The translations under genes were made by a program, and so were the position numbers. Below are positions 7,030-13,226 of a stretch of 20,808 bases of DNA, in pieces; position 1 is the first letter of the stretch, and every line of letters starts with the position of its first letter. The notes beneath the pieces were generated by a model. That model saw only the letters and a program-made list of their open reading frames with translations. It was not told the DNA's origin and did not search any database. Source of the DNA: Firmicutes bacterium UBA5493 (GTDB taxonomy: Bacteria > Bacillota > Limnochordia > Darwinibacteriales > Darwinibacteriaceae); the NCBI GenBank assembly GCA_002424045.1, contig DIPH01000020.1:16388-37195 (forward strand), read 5' to 3'.

Positions 7030-7857
7030 GTGCTGGATCGCCTACTGCGCTGGAAAGTCCCTTTGATCATTCTTTTAGTTTTGATTTTAGTAGGCACAAT
7101 TCATTACACGTCCGTGCCTCGACGCGAGATTAGCAAACTGGAAGGGTTGTGGCGCGACATGCTATCGCCTTTTCAATGGACCGTCAGCAAGGTTGGTGGT
7201 TTTTTCCAGAACCAGGTAGCTGAGATCAATCGGTGGCGAGGACTCAAGGAGCGAAATGATGAATTAGAGGAACGAGTTGTTCAGCTTGAGGCTGAAGTGT
7301 TTACTCTCCGCAATTATCGCCGGGAAAATGAATGGTTGCGGGAAGCCCTTGACTTTAGGGACGAAGGAAATCACGCTCTCCTTGTTGCCGAAGTGATAGG
7401 ACGCTCTCCCAGTAACTGGGAGAGTACCATCGTTGTAAATAAAGGACAATCCCATGGAGTGGTAAGTGGGATGGCTGTTGTCACCAATGCAGGGATCGTC
7501 GGCACCGTGATCAACAGTTCGAGCTACACCAGTACAGTTCTTTTGATTGTCGATGCCCAAAGTGCCACTGGCGGTTTGGTGCAGTCCAGTGGAGACTTGG
7601 TTCTTGTCGAAGGAGGACAGATGGACCAGGGAACGTTGTTGGCCAGGCCCCTCAGTCGAGATACGTCCGTAGAGGTAGGGGATGTGATCGTCACATCCGG
7701 CTTGAGTAGAATCTATCCCAAGAATCTGCCCATTGGTGAAGTAGTTGCGGTGGAGTCCCGCCAATACGATCTGTCTTTTGCTGCTGTGGTCCAACCCTTT
7801 GTTGACTTTACCCGCCTGGAGTATGTTCTTATTGTAATGCCGCAAGGGGAGAGTTAG
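7030..7857 (+). CDS. mreC: Rod-shape determining protein MreC
   Basis: Bitopic membrane scaffold linking MreB and MreD to the transpeptidase PBP2. 275 residues: a short basic N-terminus, one transmembrane helix (about residues 10-26, VPLIILLVLILVGTIHY), a coiled coil (about residues 68-105, including ELEERVVQLEAEVFTLRN) and the extracytoplasmic double beta-barrel domain (from ALLVAEVIGRSPSNWES through VGDVIVTSGLSRIYPKNLPIG). GTG 7030 is the only suitable start; an in-frame stop lies just upstream at 7021. AGGGTGG 10 bases before is a modest ribosome site. mreD begins one base after the stop. Confidence 0.97.
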   Translation: MLDRLLRWKVPLIILLVLILVGTIHYTSVPRREISKLEGLWRDMLSPFQWTVSKVGGFFQNQVAEINRWRGLKERNDELEERVVQLEAEVFTLRNYRRENEWLREALDFRDEGNHALLVAEVIGRSPSNWESTIVVNKGQSHGVVSGMAVVTNAGIVGTVINSSSYTSTVLLIVDAQSATGGLVQSSGDLVLVEGGQMDQGTLLARPLSRDTSVEVGDVIVTSGLSRIYPKNLPIGEVVAVESRQYDLSFAAVVQPFVDFTRLEYVLIVMPQGES

Positions 7858-7858
7858 G

Positions 7859-8368
7859 ATGAAGCATGTAGGCTACGGAATAATCGTACTCTTGGCACTG
7901 GCCCTCCAGACTGGCTCACCGGGACTTGTAATTCTTGGTTTTCGCCCAGAGTTATTGTTGCTTTTCTCCCTGATTTTTGCCATGCTTGAACAACCTGGTG
8001 GCGCCGCAGGCTTTGGTTTTGTCAGCGGTTTGCTGCAAGATTTGATTGTGGGCCAGTTCATTGGACTGTATGCAGGAACCTATTTGTTAATGGCCATTTT
8101 GGTGGGCTTTGTAACGAAACGATTGTATAGGGAGAATCTTCTAGTGCGCTTTTCCGCGATTTTTGTGGGAACAGCTCTAGGGCAAATGCTCTACTTACTG
8201 GGCGCTGCATCCTTCGGTTTTTCCAGCCCTTGGTCTTGGATCACCTGGTCTGCGATTTTGGGCACAGGCCTTTTCAACGGATTGATTGGGGTGCTTGTGT
8301 ATAGACCTTTAGTTGCTATTAATAGACACTTGATTTACTTAGATGAATTGTTGAAAAGGACGGGGTGA
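7859..8368 (+). CDS. mreD: Rod-shape determining protein MreD
   Basis: Small polytopic membrane protein of the elongasome. 169 residues, almost entirely hydrophobic, with about five or six predicted membrane segments (for example IIVLLALALQTG, LLLLFSLIFAML, AGTYLLMAILVGFV, AILGTGLFNGLIGVLVY). The identification rests on hydrophobicity, length, weak MreD-like features such as FGFVSGLLQDLIVG, and position directly between mreC and mrdA. ATG 7859 is one base after mreC. The final four bases overlap the GTG start of mrdA, so translation is probably coupled. Confidence 0.93.
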   Translation: MKHVGYGIIVLLALALQTGSPGLVILGFRPELLLLFSLIFAMLEQPGGAAGFGFVSGLLQDLIVGQFIGLYAGTYLLMAILVGFVTKRLYRENLLVRFSAIFVGTALGQMLYLLGAASFGFSSPWSWITWSAILGTGLFNGLIGVLVYRPLVAINRHLIYLDELLKRTG

Positions 8369-10200
8369 CGTTGGTGGAAGAGAAGGGCACAGAAAAACGT
8401 CTTTTCGTTCTTTTTGTCATTGTTTTGGTCTGCACGTTGGTTTTAGTTGGTAGGCTCTGGTACCTGCAACTCTCGAGGGGCGAGCATTATGCACGCTTGG
8501 CCGATGGCAACCGCATGCGCCAATTACGCCTATTGCCCCCACGGGGAGAGATCGTCGATCGCCATGGTGAGGTCTTGGTCCGCAGTAAGCCAGCCTTTAC
8601 AGTATCTGTCGTTCCTGGAGGCTTAAGGCAGGAAGACGATTCTAGTCTTCATATCCTCTGCGACGTGTTGGACCTAAGTATGGAAGAGTTAGAAGAGGCA
8701 CTGGAAAAAGGTAAGGGGTTTCCCTATGAATCCGTCCGCATCAAACAGGATGTTCAACCTGAAACCGTCATAGCCATTGAAGAAAACCGCATTAATCTCC
8801 CGGGGATCTTTATTGAGGAAGAACCTGTTCGCGAATACCTCCAAGGTGAATTGGCGTCCCACGTCGTGGGGTACATGGGGATCATCAGTGCAACGGAGTT
8901 GCAGCGTTACGGGGTGACCTACCGCGGCAGCGACCTAGTTGGAAAAAGCGGGATTGAGCAAACCTATGAGGAATTGCTGAGGGGTGAAATCGGTGCTTTA
9001 ACGGTGGAAGTCAATGCACTGAACCGACCCATCCGAACGGTGAATGTAGTGGAACCTATCCCAGGGCATAATATCACCTTGACCATCGATGCTCACCTGC
9101 AGAAGGTGGCGGAAGAAGCCTTTTATGAGCATATTCTCACGCTAAAGGACAATCCCGGTACCCAAACAGGTGCGGTCCTGGTCTTGAATCCGCAGACGGG
9201 CGAAATTTTGGTCATGGCCAGTATGCCTGGGTTTGAACCGGAAAACCTCATTGACCAGTCACAACGAAACTCGTATTATTCTGCCCTTAGTCAGGACGAG
9301 CGGCGGCCGTTTTTCAACCGGGTGACGCAAGCACTCTTTGGTCCCGGGTCTACCTTTAAGCCCATTACTGCCTTGGCCATTTTGGAAGAAGGCGTTTTGG
9401 GCGCAAACGACCGGTTTAACGCCACCGGCACCAGCCAATATGGAGTGAAGGATTGGGTAATTAACAGTGGCTTAGCACCCTTTGGAATGATCGATATGCA
9501 TGGCGCCTTGGGCATGTCTAGCAACCATTACTTCGCCGACAATGGAGCCAAAGTGGGGATTGACCGGCTTTCTAAGTGGATGACGGCCCTCGGTTTTGGA
9601 GCACCGACGGGTCTTGAGCTTTTCCCAGGGGAGGCCAGTGGATTGGTGCCTAGTAGGGAATGGAAGAGGGAGGCTTTTAGTAATCGAGCGACTTCGGATC
9701 AGAATTGGTATCCGTCGGACACGGAGCAAATTTCTATCGGGCAGGGATTCCATCAGATGACCCTTATCCAATTGGCACAGGCCTATGCAGCCATTGCCAA
9801 TAAGGGGACTATATTTGCTCCTCAGATTGTCAAGGAAATACAGGCACCCGATGGTACCGTGATATTTCGTGCCCGACCAGAGGTGTCCCATAAGGTGGAG
9901 GCCTCCCAAGCCACCTGGGATGCCCTTAGCCAAGTAATGATGGCCCCCATTGTGCATGCTCGCGGTACTGCCCGTGGAGTGATGGCAGGCTTCCCGTATT
10001 CCATGGCCGGTAAGACAGGAACCTGGGAGGTACCAGGGAGAGTCTCTAACGGTCTTTATGTTGGTTACGCTCCAGCAGAAAATCCTGAAGTCCTAGTTGC
10101 CGTCGTGGTCGAACAGGGTGGCGGAGGATCTTCAGCCGCAGCTCCCATTGCCAGAAAGGTTCTAGACGCTTATTTCGGTCTCGATGTGGCTGCAGAGTAA
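8365..10200 (+). CDS. mrdA: Penicillin-binding protein 2 (elongation-specific transpeptidase)
   Basis: Class B PBP that crosslinks peptidoglycan in the lateral wall. 611 residues. A cytoplasmic tail and one membrane anchor (about residues 12-30) are followed by the dimerisation domain beginning at LPPRGEIVDRHGEVL. The transpeptidase domain has all three catalytic motifs: STFK with Ser329, SSN at 385-387 and KTGT with Lys550. The usual Y before PGSTFK is replaced by F (ALFGPGSTFK). The start overlaps the end of mreD; GTG 8365, TTG 8371 and GTG 8374 are all possible after AAAGGA (8355-8360). No rodA/ftsW partner follows here, unlike some related operons, so the SEDS glycosyltransferase must be encoded elsewhere. 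Confidence 0.96.
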   Translation: MTLVEEKGTEKRLFVLFVIVLVCTLVLVGRLWYLQLSRGEHYARLADGNRMRQLRLLPPRGEIVDRHGEVLVRSKPAFTVSVVPGGLRQEDDSSLHILCDVLDLSMEELEEALEKGKGFPYESVRIKQDVQPETVIAIEENRINLPGIFIEEEPVREYLQGELASHVVGYMGIISATELQRYGVTYRGSDLVGKSGIEQTYEELLRGEIGALTVEVNALNRPIRTVNVVEPIPGHNITLTIDAHLQKVAEEAFYEHILTLKDNPGTQTGAVLVLNPQTGEILVMASMPGFEPENLIDQSQRNSYYSALSQDERRPFFNRVTQALFGPGSTFKPITALAILEEGVLGANDRFNATGTSQYGVKDWVINSGLAPFGMIDMHGALGMSSNHYFADNGAKVGIDRLSKWMTALGFGAPTGLELFPGEASGLVPSREWKREAFSNRATSDQNWYPSDTEQISIGQGFHQMTLIQLAQAYAAIANKGTIFAPQIVKEIQAPDGTVIFRARPEVSHKVEASQATWDALSQVMMAPIVHARGTARGVMAGFPYSMAGKTGTWEVPGRVSNGLYVGYAPAENPEVLVAVVVEQGGGGSSAAAPIARKVLDAYFGLDVAAE

Positions 10201-10266
10201 AGATGTGGCAGGAGTCTTCGGTGATTTGCAGAAGTAGAAGATGGTGTTAGGTAAGGAGTGGCGTGC

Positions 10267-10902
10267 ATGAATACCGAATTATGTGCGATAAAGGGTACAC
10301 GTGAAGGATTAGTGATCACCATAACCAATGCTGCCCAGTTCTCTGAAGTACTTCAGTCGTTGGAGAGGCAACTTCTGGCATCCCAGAGTTTTTTTAGGGG
10401 AAGTTCAGCCAAACTTTTTTTGCACGAAGGGACCCTTTCTGATAGCCAAATGGACGATATTGAGCGGTTGATTGCCGATTACGGGATGCGCCTTAATCGC
10501 GAACCACTAACTGTGCAGATGCAGCGTCCCCAGGTTGAACAAGTTACCGAGGATACCCGTGAGGTTGGAGAAGACAACACTCTCTTGGTTCGGCGTACCA
10601 TCCGTTCGGGCCAGCGACTGCATTATGATGGTAATGTTGTTGTGATGGGAGATGTGAATCCTGGGGCTGAGATCGTGTGTACAGGAGATATCCTGGTCCT
10701 AGGTAGCCTTAGGGGTGTAGCCCATGCGGGGGTGGAGGGAAAGGTTGATGCTACCGTTTTTGCTTTCCGTCTAGAGCCGACGCAGCTGCGCATAGCGCAC
10801 GTCATTTCGCGGGCACCCGATGAAAAACTTCCCCAACCTTCAGGCCCAGAAATAGCCAGGGTTGTGGAGAACAGTATCCAGCTTTCAGTTTACAACCACT
10901 AA
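10267..10902 (+). CDS. minC: Septum site-determining protein MinC
   Basis: Inhibitor of FtsZ ring assembly at the poles, recruited by MinD. 211 residues. The N-terminal FtsZ-inhibitory domain (about 1-100) is poorly conserved; the C-terminal beta-helix domain (about 105-195) is clear, with VRRTIRSGQRLHYDGNVVV, GDVNPGAEI, GDILVLGSLRGVAHAG and ATVFAFRLEPTQLRIA, the MinD-binding and dimerisation surface. ATG 10267 is preferred: TAAGGAG (10252-10258) lies 8 bases upstream, whereas GTG 10258 overlaps that ribosome site. The 66 bases between mrdA and minC contain nothing I can identify. Confidence 0.95.
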   Translation: MNTELCAIKGTREGLVITITNAAQFSEVLQSLERQLLASQSFFRGSSAKLFLHEGTLSDSQMDDIERLIADYGMRLNREPLTVQMQRPQVEQVTEDTREVGEDNTLLVRRTIRSGQRLHYDGNVVVMGDVNPGAEIVCTGDILVLGSLRGVAHAGVEGKVDATVFAFRLEPTQLRIAHVISRAPDEKLPQPSGPEIARVVENSIQLSVYNH

Positions 10903-10922
10903 GGGTTGAGGGAGGACTAGTT

Positions 10923-11723
10923 TTGGGAAAAGTCATTGTAATCACAAGTGGAAAAGGCGGAGTGGGTAAGACCACTACCACTGCCAATCTAGGAACTGGT
11001 TTGGCAGCTACGGGACAGAGAGTTTGTTTAGTAGACACCGATATTGGTCTGAGGAACCTTGATGTTGTTATGGGTCTGGAGAATCGCATTGTATACGATT
11101 TGTTAGACGTTGTTGAAGGAAATTGCAGACTGCGCCAGGCTTTGATTAAGGACAAGCACTTTGGGGACAGCCTGGTACTTCTTCCTGCGGCCCAAACTCG
11201 GGAGAAGGATGCCGTAAAGCCTGAACAGATGCGGGAACTCATGGCGCAGCTGAGGGAAGACTACGATTTTGTGATCCTAGACAGCCCTGCAGGCATCGAG
11301 CATGGGTTTAAGAATGCCATAGCAGGCGCGGACACAGCCATTGTAGTCACTACGCCGGAGATATCGGCTGTACGCGATGCGGATCGCATTATAGGTCTTT
11401 TGGAAGCGGCAGAACTTTATGACCCACAGCTCATCATTAACCGGGTCCGCCCTGACATGGTGCGCAAAGGCGACATGATGGACATCGACGATATTGACGA
11501 TATTTTGGCCATTTCCATCTTAGGCGTTATTCCTGATGATCAAGATATCATTGTCTCTACGAATCGAGGAGAGACGGTGGTTACCGACAAGAAATCTCGG
11601 CCTGGACAAGCCTATCGCAATGTGGTGCGCCGCATTCTAGGTGAAGAGGTACCGTTTATGAATCTCCAGGAACGGAAAGTCATGCATTGGTTTAAAAAAA
11701 TCCTCAGCGGTGAAGCTCAATAA
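10923..11723 (+). CDS. minD: Septum site-determining ATPase MinD
   Basis: ParA/MinD-type deviant Walker ATPase that binds the membrane as an ATP dimer and recruits MinC. 266 residues. The deviant Walker A GKGGVGKTT carries signature lysine 11 and Lys16; VDTDIGLRNLDVVMG and FVILDSPAGIEHGF follow. The C-terminal helix (FMNLQERKVMHWFKKILSG) is a convincing amphipathic membrane-targeting sequence. TTG 10923 has GGGAGG about 10 bases upstream and gives the standard N-terminus. minE follows after 13 bases. Confidence 0.97.
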   Translation: MGKVIVITSGKGGVGKTTTTANLGTGLAATGQRVCLVDTDIGLRNLDVVMGLENRIVYDLLDVVEGNCRLRQALIKDKHFGDSLVLLPAAQTREKDAVKPEQMRELMAQLREDYDFVILDSPAGIEHGFKNAIAGADTAIVVTTPEISAVRDADRIIGLLEAAELYDPQLIINRVRPDMVRKGDMMDIDDIDDILAISILGVIPDDQDIIVSTNRGETVVTDKKSRPGQAYRNVVRRILGEEVPFMNLQERKVMHWFKKILSGEAQ

Positions 11724-11736
11724 AGGAGGGATAGGC

Positions 11737-12000
11737 ATGTTCGAGTTTATTACGAGACTCTTTGGCGGTTCAGAAGGTAGTAAGAACAAGGCTAAAGAAA
11801 GACTTCGTCTAGTTTTAGTACACGACCGGGCCAGCCTCTCTCCTGGCCTTGTGGAGGCGTTGGAAGAAGAGTTAATTCAGGTGATTTCCAAGTACTTAGA
11901 AATCGACGAGGAAGGCCTCGAGGTCAATTTTGATGAAGGCGATGACTCTGTAGCACTGATTGCGAATATTCCCGTGAAAAATGTGAAGCGTAAGATGTAA
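11737..12000 (+). CDS. minE: Cell division topological specificity factor MinE
   Basis: Activates MinD ATPase and drives pole-to-pole oscillation, restricting MinC to the poles. 87 residues, normal size. The membrane-binding N-terminus FEFITRLFGG is followed by KAKERLRLVLVHDRASLSPG (the anti-MinCD region) and the dimerisation domain ELIQVISKYLEIDEEGLEVN. ATG 11737 has AAAGGAGGG ending 6 bases upstream; the longer reading from 11710 would overlap minD. MinE is absent from Bacillus subtilis (which uses DivIVA/MinJ) but present in many Clostridia, which helps place the organism. Confidence 0.96.
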   Translation: MFEFITRLFGGSEGSKNKAKERLRLVLVHDRASLSPGLVEALEEELIQVISKYLEIDEEGLEVNFDEGDDSVALIANIPVKNVKRKM

Positions 12001-12015
12001 GCTCCTTGAGAGTAA

Positions 12016-12044
12016 TCATGATTACGCTCCTTCGGTAATATACT
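12016..12044 (+). promoter_or_regulatory. Candidate sigma-E promoter for the spoIVF genes
   Basis: TCATGAT (12016-12022), 14 bases, then AATATACT (12037-12044). Against the Bacillus sigma-E consensus as I know it (KMATATT, about 14 bases, CATACAnT), five of seven positions agree in each box. The predicted start near 12051 lies just before the 3' arm of the overlapping hairpin. The spoIVF operon is transcribed by sigma-E in Bacillus subtilis. The match is by eye and unproven. Confidence 0.4.
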
Positions 12045-12073
12045 GAAGTAGGCGAAGGAGGTGCGTAATCGTG
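12017..12073 (+). promoter_or_regulatory. Hairpin occluding the ribosome site and start codon of the spoIVFA-like gene
   Basis: CTCCTTCG (12027-12034) pairs perfectly with CGAAGGAG (12053-12060). After a 3-base bulge (GTG, 12061-12063) the stem continues as CATGATTACG (12017-12026) with CGTAATCGTG (12064-12073). In total there are 18 pairs, one of them G-U, with an 18-base loop. The 3' arm holds the near-perfect Shine-Dalgarno GAAGGAGGTG and the GTG start codon at 12071. There is no T-run, so this is not a terminator. A minE read-through transcript would form it; a transcript starting in the loop would not. Confidence 0.7.
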
Positions 12074-12310
12074 GCAAAGAGTTTTGTTAGGAATTCCGTA
12101 TTGGCTTTAAGTATCTTTGTGATAGTGCTGATCTTGGTGTACGCGAATGTGGAAATTACCGAACCCGTAACAGAATATGTTTCCTTTGTTGTAACAACGA
12201 GTTTTTCCGTGCAGCCAATTCTCCAAAAAGTAGGATTCGCCGAGGAGTGGGGTACCTGGGATTTTGGGTCTCTCTTCGAAGGGTGGTCTGAAGCTACCCC
12301 TGGATGGTGA
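12071..12310 (+). CDS. Small single-TM protein in the spoIVFA position (possible minimal SpoIVFA)
   Basis: 79-residue bitopic membrane protein: short basic N-terminus (AKSFVRNS), one transmembrane helix (about residues 9-25, VLALSIFVIVLILVYAN), then about 54 extracytoplasmic residues ending in a Trp-rich acidic tail (EEWGTWDFGSLFEGW). It starts at GTG 12071 behind GAAGGAGGTG and ends 4 bases before spoIVFB. In Bacillus and many Clostridia this place between the min genes and spoIVFB is held by SpoIVFA, a bitopic protein with an M23/LytM-like domain that holds SpoIVFB inactive. Here there is no M23 domain; only the anchor and a juxtamembrane part remain. The SpoIVFA role is inferred from position and topology, not from a recognised domain. 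Confidence 0.72.
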   Translation: MAKSFVRNSVLALSIFVIVLILVYANVEITEPVTEYVSFVVTTSFSVQPILQKVGFAEEWGTWDFGSLFEGWSEATPGW

Positions 12311-12314
12311 GACG

Positions 12315-13199
12315 ATGCGGATAGGCAACTATTTTGGGATTCCCCTTAAAGTGAATCCCTTTTTCATTTTGCTCTTGGCAGTAGCCTTCGTCTACGGGAG
12401 ACTTGGGGAGGCACTTTTGCTTTTTGCCATTGTACTGTGGCACGAAAGCTTCCACATTCTGATGGCCAAGGCCTATCGGCTTCATGTAACAGACATCGAA
12501 CTCTTACCCTTTGGGGGCGTGACTCGGCTCGAGGCACTCTTACAGTTGAACCCTGAATTAGAGTGGCTGGTGGCCATTGTGGGCCCCATCAGTAATGGTC
12601 TGCTCGTTTTTTTTGCATATGGCCTCATGCCCTATCTTGATGTGGATCTCAAGTGGTTTGACTTCTTCGTTCAGGCGAACGTGGGGATGGCTGCCTTCAA
12701 TCTCATACCAGCATTACCCTTGGATGGTGGACGTGTTCTGCGGAGTTTGTTGGCCAAGGGTCGCGGGTTTAAAGACGCAACCCGCGTTGCAGCCATATTG
12801 GGACAAGTGCTAAGTATCGTCTTTGTAGGCTTTGGTGCCTACCTAGCGTTTCTAGGACAGTTGCAGGGTTTGATGTACGTTTTTGCCGGTGTAATGCTTT
12901 TCTTGGCCGCAAGGCAGGAGCAAAAAAACGCCAGCTACATTTTTATGCGCTATTTGACCCATAAAAAACAAGAATTGCGTCTGAAACGGGTTTTAGTGGC
13001 TAGGGAGATCGTGGCTACAGTGGAGACTTCCTTAGGTGAGGTGCTTCAGCACGTTCAACCACCCTGCTATCATCTTATCTGGATCTTGGACCTGGAAGGT
13101 AAAGTAATCGGATTTATAAGTGAAATAGACTTAATTGCAGCCCTCTTCGAGCATGGATTAGCCCATAAAGTAGGGGCAGTACAGATGCACAGAATCTAA
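12315..13199 (+). CDS. spoIVFB: Intramembrane zinc metalloprotease SpoIVFB (site-2 protease family, with CBS domain)
   Basis: Cleaves the membrane-tethered propeptide of pro-sigma-K in the mother cell during sporulation. 294 residues. The HEXXH motif is His43-Glu44-Ser-Phe-His47, and the second metal-ligand segment NLIPALPLDGGR places Asn129 and Asp137. These numbers coincide with the catalytic residues I know for Bacillus subtilis SpoIVFB (H43, E44, H47, N129, D137), supporting both the identity and the ATG 12315 start. Several hydrophobic helices cover residues ~10-205, and a C-terminal CBS-like domain (about 220-290, ending in HLIWILDLEGKVIGFISEID) matches the ATP-sensing part of that family. 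The frame upstream to 12264 lies in the preceding gene. GGATGGTGAG upstream is the likely ribosome site. Confidence 0.92.
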   Translation: MRIGNYFGIPLKVNPFFILLLAVAFVYGRLGEALLLFAIVLWHESFHILMAKAYRLHVTDIELLPFGGVTRLEALLQLNPELEWLVAIVGPISNGLLVFFAYGLMPYLDVDLKWFDFFVQANVGMAAFNLIPALPLDGGRVLRSLLAKGRGFKDATRVAAILGQVLSIVFVGFGAYLAFLGQLQGLMYVFAGVMLFLAARQEQKNASYIFMRYLTHKKQELRLKRVLVAREIVATVETSLGEVLQHVQPPCYHLIWILDLEGKVIGFISEIDLIAALFEHGLAHKVGAVQMHRI

Positions 13200-13226
13200 C
13201 ATTGTTGTTGGAAAGGAGTTGGGCCC

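Noticed and set aside
11710..11736. Longer minE start at 11710
   Set aside because: It would overlap the end of minD and contain the AAAGGAGGG ribosome site that clearly serves ATG 11737.
12006..12044. Sigma-A promoter using TTGAGA (12006) and TATACT (12039)
   Set aside because: The spacing is 27 bases, far outside the 16-18 range.
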